Made by a program: the position numbers and the translations under genes. From NCBI GenBank assembly GCA_029379385.1, contig CM055611.1:13400062-13464061 (forward strand): a stretch of 64,000 nt of DNA, written 5' to 3'. Below the pieces are notes generated by a model. That model was not told where the DNA came from and ran no database searches. It saw only the letters and a program-made list of their open reading frames with translations. Each line of letters opens with the position of its first letter. The first letter of the stretch is position 1. Shown here piece after piece: positions 1-11,503 of this stretch. This DNA is from Quillaja saponaria (Eukaryota; Streptophyta; Magnoliopsida; Fabales; Quillajaceae).

Positions 1-535
1 TCATATTTTTAAAGAACCAAAATTTAAATGTGCTAAATGTCCATGCCATAAAAAAGAAGATTCAAAAGTATAAGCAGAAAATTCACTCTTATTATTATTA
101 TTAATGTTAAGTTTGAACATTCCATCACTAGAGTATCATTTTTCCACAAACATTCCATTATTTGACAAGATTACCTTGTCTGACTCAAAAGATACCTAAA
201 ACCCTTTTTTACAAAGTAAATCAATAAAAACTAATTTCTTCCTAATTTCAAGTAACAAATAACACATTGACAAGGATCAGCACTTTTGCAGAAGTGAAAT
301 CGATTTCCATAGTTCTTTTTCCAGGAACTTTGGCAAGAGCACAATTTCCCATCTGAACCTTTTGGCCACTGGTCACCTTTTCAAATTTCTTCAATAAACG
401 TTTGTCTCTATATACATGAACTGGGGTACTAGAAATGCTTAGTTGCCATGTTTATTTTAGAAATCATGGCAATCAAATTCTCTTTTTCATCCACCATGTT
501 AGCCTTTCCTGCAAGTTCTTTCTTTCTTGGGGTCG
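1..535 (-). pseudogene. Ty1/copia pol remnant (protease to pre-integrase region), runs off window start
   Basis: Read on the minus strand in shifting frames, this stretch gives the order typical of plant copia polyproteins: a segment after the zinc knuckle (ANMVDEKENLIAM), a protease-type stretch with MGNCALAKVPGKRTMEIDF, a 'VILSNNGMFV' stretch, then the GAG-pre-integrase signature LWHGHLAHLNF, which corresponds to the usual LWHxRLGH. Several stops and frame changes break it, so it cannot be translated as one protein. The integrase and reverse transcriptase would lie beyond base 1. The family assignment rests on the order of motifs; the exact lineage cannot be given. It is separate from the Ty3/gypsy remnant that follows on the same strand. 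Confidence 0.72.
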
Positions 536-1259
536 AGTACTCAACCTTGGATCACATAAAATATCTAGGGAAAGATGAGGAGGACTGATAGCTTTTATAG
601 TTGTTTATGATTTGTTGCTTGAGATTTAGCCTATCTTGTTTGCAATTTGTTTACTGAGATATTCTTTGTCAAGGGGCTGTCATTTTAGTTGACCTTGTTC
701 ACATTGTGGTTATAGAAATGCCTTTACTTGCCCTTTGTCTAGGCTTTGGCTTCTTAACTTTGCTTTCAGCAATTATGGGTGAAATCCCGAGATTGATTGC
801 TAGCTTTGAGCAATAGGGAAAACCAAAGATTGTTGATGTTGTACTGGCTTTGTAGCCACTTGATTAGTTTGGTTGCTTTGCCCGGGTACCGGCTTTTAGC
901 CTGTGCTGCTTATCCCAAGTGTGACTATAGGCGTTTTAGTGGTGTGTCATCTCATTGGACACTCTCGGGGTCAGGTTATTTTATCGAGACCGTTATAGTC
1001 GTAAATAAAGACATATTAGATGTCACTCCTCCCAAGGACTGTCCAGCTAAAAAATTGTTTGTTAATTTTCTTGGCTAGCATTTGGAGTTTGAATGGGTAC
1101 GTATCTTCATGACTTTAGAATTGTAAGTAGTAATTTATGCATGGTATAAAGCTAAGAGTTACTGCATAGTGCGGTAGACACAATTTTGTTAGAAAATATG
1201 AAATACACTAAATTGAAGTGCATAAATGAAATTGTTACACATAGTATTTCTCACTAAGG
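536..1259. other. No gene recognised
   Basis: No coding region, RNA gene or repeat boundary could be supported here. A 93-codon plus-strand open stretch at 797-1078 resembles no family I recognise. The region lies between copia and gypsy remnants on the minus strand and may be decayed gypsy pol. Confidence 0.4.
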
Positions 1260-2028
1260 TTAGGCATTCCACTTGTGTGGTAATGTACAGTGGCGCTTAT
1301 GTATCACTGGCATGAGCCCGATCAGATGTCCCACCCATTGCTAATCTACCGGATGTATTATAGATGGTGGCAATGGTGAGGTTCCTCTTTTTCAACTCAG
1401 GCTCTCAAGTCATGTCTTCTAGTCTCTGACTTTCTTCTTGACCGTTCTTCACTCTCTTGCCTTCCACTTTGCCTCCTACTTCGACTTCTTCCAGTCCAAT
1501 CCCTTCTTCCCTTCATTTTTTGATTGTGCTCTTTAAGGTAGCCCTGACATATCAATGTTTTAGTCTCTTCTCCCAATGTCCAACACTCACAGATTGTGTG
1601 TCCATTATCCATGTGAAAAGCGTAATATTTAATTTTATCTTAGCTAAGAATTTTTCCCTTTTGTGCCCACGTCCAATTGACATAATCCTTTCACTCTATT
1701 AGGGCTTATTCAAAACTTTATAGTCATCATATATGGGTCTTAAGGGGTTTTAGGTCTCTTATCTGATCTTATGGGGTTCTAGCATTGGGAGGTCAGGCAA
1801 GTATTAGGGGAACGCCTTCGCTTGCTCCCATATTGGAACTCATCTGATAAACCCTTTTCTGCTTCCTCAACATTAATATACTTCTCTATAGTTCGCAACA
1901 TTTCCTCCACCATGGTAAGGTCTTCTTATTGAGCTCATACTTAAACTGTGAACATTTTAGGCTGGTTCAAGGTTGTAATCACCACCTAGGGGTTGGCGCC
2001 CCTTACCTCTAGCACTGCTGGTATTGAA

Positions 2029-2033
2029 CCTGG
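2029..2033. repeat. Target-site duplication CCTGG, copy 1
   Basis: Matches 3240-3244 and abuts the 1206-bp solo LTR. The match extends one base left (A at 2028 and 3239). Confidence 0.75.
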
Positions 2034-3239
2034 TAGTACGAATTTCGTAACGAACAAATGAATAATGGTTGAAAAGCTTAATTTAAACTGACTAACTAAT
2101 AACAAATTAAACTTAAGAATTCAATGGATAAAGGCCTAGAATTACAATATCTCTTAACACTTTACTTAACTTATTATTATTATCTTATCATGCTTAGTTA
2201 TGGTATTGAATTATTAACCTAGAGTTCTTAATCAATTATAAGTCATATTCATATGTCTTATAAATATATGTCTCACCTAACCAATTCACTATATTCCTAT
2301 GAGAATTCACTTAAGCAAGACTAATTAAGGTTATACTTAAATTGGCTACACAAGAAATAGAGGTATATTCCTATCCTATATACAAACTAAATTCAAACAA
2401 TCATGTCCATGAATTCAAACAAGTGTTATATTACTCATGGCTAAACCTAAACTCTCTTTCCCAAGTTTATTTACATTTGCCACATCAATCTAATTGGTAG
2501 TTAATAAACTAATAGCATTAAGCATAGAATGAAATAAATAAATCATATACCGAACCTTAAGTAATCAATAAATAATAAAAACCACCATGCTACATCTTAA
2601 GTTCAATTATAATCCTAGAGAATAAATTTAGTTCATGGTGCCAAGTATAGACATAAACTCATATAATGTAGACATTAAAGAAATACAAGAAAAGTAAAGA
2701 TAAAATAGAATAATAAAAAATCAATAGATTGTCAATCTTCAACATCCAAGCTCCTCTTGCCTTCTTGCACTCTTGCACTCTTGATGGCTCCCTTTTCTTT
2801 AGAAAAGCTTAGCTTAATTATTGTTAATCCTGGCCCTGCGGTGCTAAAGTCAATTGAGAAAATCAACATTTTGGATCTTGGCAATGGCACTGGCACTGGC
2901 ACCACAGCACCCAAGTCCTGGGGCTATAACACAAATCCTCCAACCTTGCAACATGGTGGCTTCTGGCAGCAACATGCTGTTTTGAGTTTTTTGTAATTTT
3001 AAGCTCGAATTCATCTCCAATTTGATTTCTAATATGACTCCTTTAAGCATTAAACCTTCCAAACACAAAAACTAAATTAATATAAGTTAAAACTCATATA
3101 AGTTAGAACTAAGTTAATACAATAAGGACTCAACTTGGATTTGACTGAAAATTAAGCAAAAACTAACTAAAACTCTAGAAGATAGCTAAAATAATATGAG
3201 TAAAGGGATATAAAATAAGTCTATTCCTAAGAGTTATCA
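2034..3239 (-). mobile_element. Solo LTR (1206 bp) inserted in gypsy gag
   Basis: Removing this segment rejoins the gag reading frame precisely: the flanking bases restore the codons for EFMSRFN. The five bases CCTGG occur immediately on both sides (2029-2033 and 3240-3244), the 5-bp target duplication expected of an LTR element. On the minus strand the segment begins TGATAACTC and ends CGTACTA, so it has a TG start but a TA rather than CA end. It contains no coding domain. A solo LTR produced by recombination of a full element is the simplest reading; a non-autonomous element is the alternative. Confidence 0.72.
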
Positions 3240-3244
3240 CCTGG
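3240..3244. repeat. Target-site duplication CCTGG, copy 2
   Basis: Matches 2029-2033 on the other side of the solo LTR. Confidence 0.75.
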
Positions 3245-4075
3245 ACATAAACTCCTTTAACGACTCTCGCTTGCCTTGCCTAATTGTTAGCAAATTCAAA
3301 GCATCCTTTTGCTGCTTCTTGTTTGTCATAAAGTGCCTTCTAAAGGACGACACCAGCTGGTCAGAATTGAAGATTGACCGAATTGAGAGTTGAGTGAACC
3401 ATCTCTAAGATATATCCCTTAAAATTAAAGAAAATGTCTGGAACATTACTTGATCTGGTATCCCGTGAAATGAGGATATGAACCTAGAAACGAAGTCATT
3501 TAGGTCAGTCAACCCACGATAAAGTTCCAACATAGGCATCAGAACTCCATGTGTAATAGGACAACTGAGAACCTCATCTATGAATAGTGATTCCAAGTTG
3601 AGGACAACTACCTCCTGATCACGCTTTTTAGTCTCTTCTTGGTTAGTTAGTGGAGACTTATAAGGTGAACCATAACTGCTTTCCCCTTCTTAGCCCTTAA
3701 ACCCTCTCCCGGTCCATCCATTTTCATAAATAACTCCTTCCTCAAACAGGTCAAAATGTCAGTGTGTGGTTGGTCCCCTAGGACCTCTCCCCACCTTGTG
3801 AGGTGATATTGTCCACCTTCTCCAGTAAGGCCACCAACACCCCCATCAATCTTTTGAACTAGCTTTGTGTGTTCCTTGTTCGATGTCTTTGGGATCTCAT
3901 TTGCTTCCTGACAAGCAGGGGTTTTTATTACATCATCCTGCGCCATCCTCGAGTGTTATGATCTCTTTACCCCTACTATACAACTCCGGTGTCCTAGCTT
4001 CAATTCCATCATGTGCTATATTGTTTAGTGGGTCAATCTAAAGTTTTAAAATCTTAAAACTAAAATTTTTAGGTT

Positions 4076-4092
4076 TCCCACATCGGTACCAA
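4076..4092 (-). promoter_or_regulatory. Primer-binding site of the Ty3/gypsy remnant
   Basis: On the minus strand TTGGTACCGATGTGGGA directly follows an LTR end reading ..GATTTAACA and precedes the gag ATG by about 130 bases. Its position and TGG start fit a tRNA primer-binding site. I have not matched it to a specific tRNA. Confidence 0.5.
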
Positions 4093-4480
4093 TGTTAAAT
4101 CATAATCTGACTGTAATGACGTGGCACCACAAGCTGTTAATTCCTTGATCGTGCAAGTTTGCAAAACAATAAACACGGTGATCTGGTAATACTCGGAGAC
4201 ACTTTGATGCTTATGTCAGAGTTTAATTAGAATAATAATATATCTCCAAAGTGAAGAGAGTAAGTAAAAAGTTATCTTTTTGGGAACTGTATAGCAACTT
4301 ATATGGTATGTTTCATCCAATGACTAGATACCACATGTCAAGCTGACTATACATGCTTGAAGTGTCACGTGTTGTCATGTAATTGGTTAGTGTCAAATGT
4401 AGTATTATCAGTTATGTTTGGTATAAAGCTAGTATTTCTAGACTAATCTATTTAATTACCAATTGACAGCATCAAATCTT
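4093..4480 (-). mobile_element. 5' LTR of the Ty3/gypsy remnant (outer edge approximate)
   Basis: This lies upstream of the PBS and gag on the minus strand and ends in CA at 4093. It holds a TATA-like CCATATAAG near 4298-4305 and, after that, a CT-rich leader and the stretch CATCAAAGTGTCTCCGAG, of a kind often seen in the R/U5 part of plant gypsy LTRs. The start is uncertain: TGTCAATT at 4468 or TGTAAAGA at 4484 are both possible. Confidence 0.5.
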
Positions 4481-5169
4481 TACATTCTATTTTTATCATA
4501 AATTTAGAAATAATCATTAGAGTAAATTACACTTTCCTCCCTTGAGTTTACTCAAAAGACACTAGGATTTAAAAATTGAGAATATCGATGTTTCTCTCCC
4601 TAAGATGGATGAAAATTTGATGGCATTAAGATAATTTTAGAAAAATATCATAGGTCTCACTTTTATTTATCTTAAAATTATCAATAATGTTTTTTCCCCT
4701 CTAATCTTCTAGTTTTTTCTTTCTTAATATTATACAATAAGTCAACTTTTTTTAATCCAACATATTATTTTTAATGGCAGAAAATAAAATATTTGACACA
4801 TGTAGAAGTAGAACTAATTTTGAATAATAAAATATGTTAGATTTTTCATTAATTTTTCATATGAACATTAAAAAATGTAAATCTATATGAATTTAAAAAA
4901 TAAGTTCAAGAACTTGATTAAAAAAAATAGTCAATTGATTAAAATAATGTTAAATTTTTCCAATAAGGTTGGTTTTTTTCCTTCTTCTTAATAACAATGC
5001 ATTTACGTTAGTTTTTTTTTTTTTTTTTTTTTCAAATTACAAATCTATGTTCCTCATAAAATGGGATAGAAGTTTTCACACGTTGAATGAACTTGAACTC
5101 TTTTTTTTGAGAAATATTTCAAAGAGAAAAATAGAATTTTTAAGTAACACTACAATCCAATAATTATAA

Positions 5170-5178
5170 TTATTATTT
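5170..5178. repeat. 9-bp target duplication TTATTATTT, left
   Basis: Identical to 6774-6782 and exactly abuts the inverted-repeat terminus. The AT-rich setting raises the chance of coincidence. Confidence 0.68.
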
Positions 5179-6773
5179 GGAAGCCCTTATTGCCATAGCC
5201 AATTTCTTTAGGGCCACAGCCTATTAATTGGCATGAATTATTTATTTATTTTTTAAAAACACCCCTATTTATTCTATTTGACTTATCTTATTCAGTATTT
5301 ATTATTTCTTTTTCATTTATTTAATTTTTATTTGGCTTTTTTTTTTTTTTTCAGTGGACTACTTTTCCTAAACTCTTCCACTTCTTTCATTTATACATAT
5401 ATTTCTGCAACCCTTCAACGTATTTCACACTTTATTATTTCTCTTTTCAAGTTTGATTTTTATTAGGCTTTTTGATTATTATTATTATTATTTTTTACAA
5501 TAACTTTCCTAAACTCTTCAACTTTTTTGATATTTGTTTTCAATTCACCTTAAAAGTCTAGTATATTTCTTAACTCAATAATATATTTTTTTTATTGTTA
5601 TTTTCTTTTTACTCCATACAATTTTTTCTCTCTATATTTTTATGTAGAATATATTGTTAAATTAAAAAAAAAAAAACATTATTTTTTGTTAAAATAAAAT
5701 ATTTACTAGTTTTTTTCTTCTTATAGTAACTAATGTTGTATATTAATTTTAAGTTTTTCTTTTAAGAGTGTGTATTCTAATAATAAAATCAAATTCGCCA
5801 AAAAAAATAATAACAAATTCAAAGAATAATTAGTGAAAAACATACAGGGAGAAGAGATCTTAAAATATAATTCTTGAAATTCCTGACATAATTATGAAAA
5901 GGTATTTTGCAATAGTTGTAATTATTTTCTAAATTTAAACTCAAATCCATTCAATAGATTTCATAACTTCAATTAATAAAAAAAAATTGAAAGAACTTCC
6001 TATAACCATTTTCATAATACTTTCAATGGAGTAAAAAGGATGAGGGCATGAGATTGTGCTATTAATATTCTAAATTTTAATGTACCATCACAAAATAACA
6101 TTTCAAAACTACTATCTTTATCTATGTAAATAAAAAAAATATCTTTTTGTTCTCTAGTAGTTTGAATGATTTTCAGTTTTTTCAATAACAATTTACCAAT
6201 GTATGATTTTTCCTACTTGCATTTTTCTTAGTTAACCTAAGAAAAAAGAACACCTAAATATTTTATTTTGACATAAAAATAATTTTTTTAATATAAAAAT
6301 ATAATATACAAGAAAATGTAGAGGGAAAAATTCATGGAGTAAAAAGAAAATAATTGAAAAAATTATGTTAGACTTTTAAGGTGAATTGAAAACAAATACT
6401 GTAAAAAGTTGAAAATTTAGGAAAAAGTAGTCCAATAAAAAAATTTTAAAAATTAAAGAGCCAAATAAAAATCAAACTAGGAAAGAGAAATAATAAAATG
6501 TAAAACACCTTATTGAGAAGTTTTATAGGAAAAAGATTTCTGATAGGCAAGAAAGAAGTACACGTACAAATGAAAAAAAAGTTGAAGAGTTTATAAAAAG
6601 TAATCCAATAAAAACAAAAGTCTAATAAAAATTAGACATATGAAAGATGAATAATAAATGTTGAACAAAATAAGTCAAATAGAGTAAATGAGGGTATTTT
6701 AGGAAAAGAGAAACTCATGCCAATTAATAAATTGTGGCTCTAAAAAAAATTAGTTGTGGCAGCAAGGGTTCCC
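5179..6773. mobile_element. Mutator-like non-autonomous element with long terminal inverted repeats (1595 bp)
   Basis: The ends read GGAAGCCCTTATTGCC (left) and, in reverse complement, GGGAACCCTTGCTGCC (right). The two arms stay alignable for more than 500 bp each (about 5179-5730 against 6230-6773), with shared landmarks such as TATTAATTGGCATGA and TTCAATTCACCTTAAAAGTC. The element is flanked by perfect 9-bp direct repeats TTATTATTT (5170-5178, 6774-6782). A 9-bp duplication and GG-starting termini fit Mutator-like elements. No transposase is encoded; the open stretches inside are AT-rich low complexity. An RNA read through it could fold into a hairpin several hundred bases long. Confidence 0.78.
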
Positions 6774-6782
6774 TTATTATTT
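6774..6782. repeat. 9-bp target duplication TTATTATTT, right
   Basis: Identical to 5170-5178 at the other end of the 1595-bp element. Confidence 0.68.
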
Positions 6783-6824
6783 TATATGATAAATAAGTCA
6801 TATTTTTAAAATTATAAATAAGTC

Positions 6825-7230
6825 TTATTTGGTTTGTTTGGTTAAGCTGTATGTAAAAACAAATTACAAGTAGAGCTGTTTAAAAAGTACTTATAAAAAA
6901 TTGAAAAAGTATTTGGATGATTTAACATAAAAATGCTGTGAGAAATAAAAAAAAAAATTTTTTTTTTTAAAAATTTATTGAGTATTAAAATTACTAAAAA
7001 GACCATTTTGACAATTTTATGTTAATATTTGTCTACATAAAATAATTCTTAAAATTTATTTGAGCTTTCATTATTTTTTATTTGAAAAAACTTCTTTTTT
7101 AACATTAGCTTTTAGGACTCTGAAAGTTCAAAAATATTTTTCTGTAAACCTTGAAAAATAAAACCTTTATTATCAAACAGTTTTGTAGAAAAACTTAAAC
7201 TCAAAAATTGTTTTAAAAGCTAAACTAAAT
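6825..7230. mobile_element. Possible hAT-like MITE
   Basis: The left end GTTTGTTTGGTTAAGCT and the reverse complement of the right end, TATTTAGTTTAGCTTTTAAA, are alike. The body has the AAAAGCTAAAC / TCAAACAGTTTTG style common in plant hAT-type MITEs. No target duplication was found. Confidence 0.38.
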
Positions 7231-7919
7231 AGGGACATAAATTGAAATATATTTAACATTTTGACCCATTATATTTAAATTTTATATTAATTAAGTAGAA
7301 TTAAAAAGCATATAATAGAAATTTTACTATATATCCATTATTAATGATATAAATTTTAAAAATTAATATAAATATTTTCATCTCCTCCTTCCATATTTGT
7401 CGTCAAAATTAATGTCATAAGTATATTTATATAAGTAATTTTTTACAAGTTCTTGAACTTATCTATTAATTAGTTCATATATTTCTTATTGTTCAAGCCA
7501 TAAAAAAAAATTTTAAAAAATGAATTTAATTTAATTTAGTTTTCAAACTTAATTCTACTTATATATATCAAATATTTTATTTTCCATTTTATTACAAATT
7601 AATATATTTAAATTAAAAAGAAAAAAAAAGTGATCAACATACTAAATTAATATTTAAAAAAAAAAAAAAAAACTAGAGAAGTAGACGAAATATAATTATT
7701 TTTAATTTTAAAAAAAGAGTAAGTAAATTTTTCTTTACATTAAAAATACTTAGGATTTTTTAATATATTTTACAATATTATCATATAACACACCATTAAT
7801 TTTTTATTCATTACACAAAGAAAAGTGTCGATTTTATAAAATTTTAAATTTTAATATTATCTCCAAAATTTTAATAAATAAAAACAATACATAATTTAGT
7901 CGGATTTTTTATTTTACTG

Positions 7920-8780
7920 TGCTCTCGTGTCTTTTACACAAACATCACCATCATCTTCATACATTATTTACGAACGGTATAATAATGTCACATATGATTG
8001 TGACGGGGACAGGTGGCTTCTGCTGCAAACACGTGTGTTATCATTCCATACACTCATTGTACGCTAATTGGTCCCTTCGTCGGTGGGCTTCCAACCAAAT
8101 TTTGGTCATATTTAACACAAATATCGGACCATAACTCAAGAAATTATCCCAAATGTGAAGAATTTGAGATTGGTCAACAATATAATTAACGTCAATCTCA
8201 AATTCGACATCAGGAAAAAGCAAAATATTATAAAATATGTGAAGAAGTTTTACATAAAAAGAGAAACTGAGAATAAATTCCTATTTCCTATTTGTTTTAA
8301 TTAAAACAACCCACTTAGGTATGATCTAACATTATTAAAAGATCTCGATTTTTGCAAATTAACCTTATTTAGAATTCCATCCTTTTACAATGCGAGAGGA
8401 ATTGTGTAAGTGTTGAAATTCTTAATTATCTATTGTACTGGCTAATTAGTGTTAAAATATTATATAATGTAAAAATAGAAAGAAATATATTTTTTTATAT
8501 AATTTAATGTAAGTATAAGTTACTTTTTATAATTAGTTCAATCAATCTAGAGTAGCAGTAATCTTCAGACGTGGTAGCAGTAAGGTAAAAGATCAAATCT
8601 AGAGTAGATAACAAAAAAAAAAATATATATTGCTTATAATTATTCAACTGAAAATGACCTTAAAAAAGAGTGGCGTTGATACACAACTATTATTTTCTTC
8701 ATCCAATCTAAAGAGAAATGTTGCAAATTAGGCCTTTTTTTTTTAGGTTGATAACGGGCAAAGTCTCTCACAAAACTTAG
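7920..8780. other. No gene recognised
   Basis: AT-rich sequence without a supported feature. Overlapping short open stretches at 7919-8223 on both strands look like chance. Confidence 0.4.
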
Positions 8781-8782
8781 AT

Positions 8783-9266
8783 TGAGTTTGGTAATATTTT
8801 TAAAAAAGTGTTTCTGGTTTTTAAAAAGTTATAGAACCTAAATATTATTTAGTTAATTTTTTTTAGGAGTACTTTTTCTACTGCTTTTAAAAAGTATGTG
8901 TATTGTTAGAAGTATCTCAAATAATGTTTTCAAAAACTAACTGTAACTTTTCAAAATTAAATGTACAAAAATCACATTATTAAGTTTTAAAAAATACCAA
9001 ATATATCTTCGATTAATTTATAAACTATTAAATTTCTTTTTCTAAATATATCTTTAATTAATGATATATATATTTGTTATTTTATACATTCACAGCAATT
9101 TATGATTTATTTTATTAAACACCTTATTCATTGCTTTTACTACCCACAATAACTTTTATAAAAAATTTACCAAATATGTTTGCTATGACTTTTTGATAGC
9201 TACTTTTACACAGCATAAAAGTTATAGCAACTTTTTAAAAATTACAACATTACCAAATCTAGCGTT
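8783..9266. mobile_element. MITE-like inverted-repeat element
   Basis: The left end GAGTTTGGTAATATTTTTAA and the reverse complement of the right end, GATTTGGTAATGTTGTAATT, form terminal inverted repeats about 480 bp apart. Inside are the repeated AAAAGTTATAG / CTTTTAAAAAGTA stretches typical of short non-coding MITEs. I found no clear target duplication, so the superfamily is undecided. Confidence 0.5.
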
Positions 9267-9699
9267 ATTCTAATTGTTAGCATAAATCAAGATATTTCAA
9301 TTGACTAATAATTTATGTTCTTAATTATATTCCATATGCTAGTAAATTAGGCCTGTAATTATATGTAATTGTCTATTATATATTTGGTTAATACCTTCAT
9401 TTGTCTCATCTTTTTTACAAATAGATTAACTAAGACCTGTAAAATAAAAAGGAACTGACCTTTCTAGTTCTCAATCTCTGACTAGTCATCACCTTTTTTG
9501 AGATCCAGCTACTATTACTACGAACTACAGTTCATGCGTTATGTCTTCTTCTTTCACTATTATGCAACTTAATCTAGAAGAGCTGGTGATAATTTCTCAT
9601 TATAGGCAATCCGAGTATGGTAAAAATAGACAATCCAAGTGTGGTGTGTATTTCAAAACATTTTAAGAGTCTCTTATCATATTTTGTTTTAGGAAGATA

Positions 9700-10800
9700 C
9701 TTTCTTTACTCAAATATCCTCATATTACAATAAAAAATCACAACCTCCTTTAAAATTGCTAATCCATTTTCCAGTCAATCTATTTCTTGATACTCTAGTT
9801 TTCATTTCAAATCTAGTAGCAGCTCTAGATCCAGTTCCAGTTTCAAATCTAGTTCCAACTCAACCAACTCTTCTTGTCCTTATTCTAAGTCTGCTTTCCT
9901 CATCCATGTCTGGACATCTTTTACCATCTATTTATGAGGTACGCTCTTCTTCTGGAAGGATCCATAAACCTAATAATAATTTACAAGACTATCATTGCTA
10001 TTTAACTCTTGTAACTCCACATGAGCCTACCACTTTTAAAGAGGCTTCATGTGACCTTCTTTGGCAAGGATTAGATGCTTTCACTAAAACTAATATTAGG
10101 AATTTAGTTAATCTGCCTCATGGACAATGTGTTGTAGGTTGTAAGTGGGTGTACAAAATCAAAACTTTTGCAAATAGGAGTATTGAACTTTACAAGGCAC
10201 AACTGGTTACAAAAAGATATACACAAAAGTATGGCATTGATTATAAAAAGACATTTGCTCCAGTTGTCTCACTTTAGTTCGAGCTCTTATTGTCATTGCT
10301 TCTGGTCATAGATGGTCCCTCTTCCAAATGGATGTTAAAAATTCATTTTTTTATTAAAGAGCTTATTGAGGAAGTGTAAATGAAGCCTCTACCTGGGATT
10401 TCTCATTCTTCACACCAGGTTTGTCACCTACGGAAGGCACTATATAGTCTTAAATAGATTATAAGGCTTGGTTTTCTAAATTCAGTTATGTTCTGACACG
10501 ACTTGGGCTTCTCCTCTAATAGCTATAATTTAGCCTTATTTCACCGTCAGATTAATTCTGGTTTAATCCTAGTTTTACTGTATGTTGATGACATGATTAT
10601 CACAGGTAATGACACTCTAAGCATTCTTGATTTTAGATTAGCTCTTTGTTAGTAGTTTAAAATGAAGGATCTTGGCACACTCAATTATTTTCTTAAACTT
10701 AAGTTTATTTCTGATCAGTACGGTTATTATCTTACTCAACCATATATACTTCTAACCTGATTTCCAGATCATGTATATTTGCTAGTTACATGCTCGTGCT
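9700..10800 (+). pseudogene. Ty1/copia integrase tail and reverse transcriptase pseudogene
   Basis: The open part (9756-10277, 173 codons) has the linker SSGRIHKPNNNLQDYHC that precedes copia reverse transcriptases, then GCKWVYKIK, a YKAQLVTKRYTQKYGIDY stretch and TFAPVVSL, all landmarks of the reverse transcriptase start. Past the stop at 10277 the match continues in broken frames: FQMDVKNSF, SRAWFSKF-like residues and the catalytic YVDD (10581-10592, LYVDDMIITGND), then LKLKFISDQYG. Stops (TAA, TAG), missing segments and the lack of gag, LTRs and RNase H show that it is a dead internal fragment. The sequence upstream to 9700 may be integrase but is too decayed to call. Confidence 0.8.
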
Positions 10801-11495
10801 AAATAATTTTCTTTTTAAAAAGTATAAAATTATAATTTAGTTTTTGAGTTCTATTTCAAAGATAAAAGATGAGTTATACTATCATAAATTATCATATTTG
10901 CTTCTACAATAAAGCAAATAATGATGCATTTTGGCCCTAAAGTCCGCAAACAAATTGTGTCTGCCAAAGAAGACATTGTTATCATGTATTAGAGGCATTT
11001 TCAACATAAGTTATCAACATCTGCTCTTAATTTGGTTGCATTTGCAAATTAATAGATGCAACTATTTTGAATTAGCGCCATTTTTGGCCAAAAGTATCTG
11101 CGTTTGCATTATCCTCATTTGCGTCTATAGTGTGCAAATGCAACTAACATAATATTTTATTTTTTTGAAAATGTCTTCTTTGCTGCATATGCCACTTAAT
11201 GTATATGCATCTACAATTGCAGACGAAGTATGTCCTTTTAGTTTTAAGACTAGATCGAGATCTCTTTCTAGTTATTTTTCTTCTTTTATCCATTACTGCT
11301 CTTTTGTAAAACTCTATCACATAGTCTGACCGTCCTTGTCGATCTCTTGCCAATCTTCACCTGCTTCACATCATCTGATCGTCCTTGTAATGTTAGCTAA
11401 CTTTATAGATTTAAAACTTTTTTGCTTCGTTATAACACATTACTTACTCACACAATAATAAGAGATAAGTGTCAAGTTTTATATTGTATTGTACT
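10801..11495. other. No gene recognised; repeated GCATTTGCAAAT-type motifs
   Basis: Around 10925-11145 variants of GCATTTGC, GCGTTTGC and GCAAATGCAAC recur in both orientations. This recalls subterminal motifs of CACTA-type transposons, but no CACTA terminus was found. Confidence 0.3.
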
Positions 11496-11503
11496 ATTAT
11501 AAG
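11496..11503. repeat. 8-bp target duplication ATTATAAG, left
   Basis: Identical to 11967-11974. Confidence 0.85.

Larger units (their letters stand above)
1260..3946 (-). pseudogene. Ty3/gypsy gag pseudogene, split by a solo LTR
   Basis: The minus strand encodes a decayed gag protein of a plant Ty3/gypsy element. The N-terminal part (3946 to 3647) has an ATG and 99 open codons. The retrotransposon gag domain follows at about 3596-3240, with 'MLELYRGLTDLNDFVSRF', an arginine-rich stretch FRRHFMTNKKQQKDALNLL and a QGK motif. After a 1206-bp insertion (2034-3239) it resumes exactly in register with FNT..AVLEVRGANP, then MVEEMLRTIEKYINVEEAEK. It ends with the characteristic gag tail FHMDNGHTICECWTL (1590-1630) and a glycine/serine stretch GRLAMGGTSDRAHA (about 1290-1340) that usually marks the gag-pol junction. 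Stops and frameshifts throughout make it non-functional. Its LTR and primer site lie upstream at 4076-4480. Confidence 0.8.
4519..7919. mobile_element. Outer long inverted-repeat element, host of the nested elements
   Basis: The left arm (about 4519-4960) and the reverse complement of the right arm (about 7440-7919) align over several hundred bases. Shared landmarks include CTTCTAGTTTTTTC, GAAAATAAAATATTTGA and ATAAGTTCAAGAACTTG. The left end resembles the termini of the Mutator-like element at 13.8 kb (GAGTAAATTACACTTT against GGGTTAATTTCACTTT). The ends are eroded and I see no target duplication. A 1.6 kb foldback element and a MITE lie inside. Confidence 0.5.

Noticed and set aside
797..1078. 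93-codon plus-strand open stretch
   Set aside because: No family resemblance, opposite to the surrounding retroelement strand, no promoter or splice context.
10925..11145. CACTA transposon
   Set aside because: Subterminal-like GCATTTGC motifs recur, but no CACTA terminus or 3-bp duplication was found.
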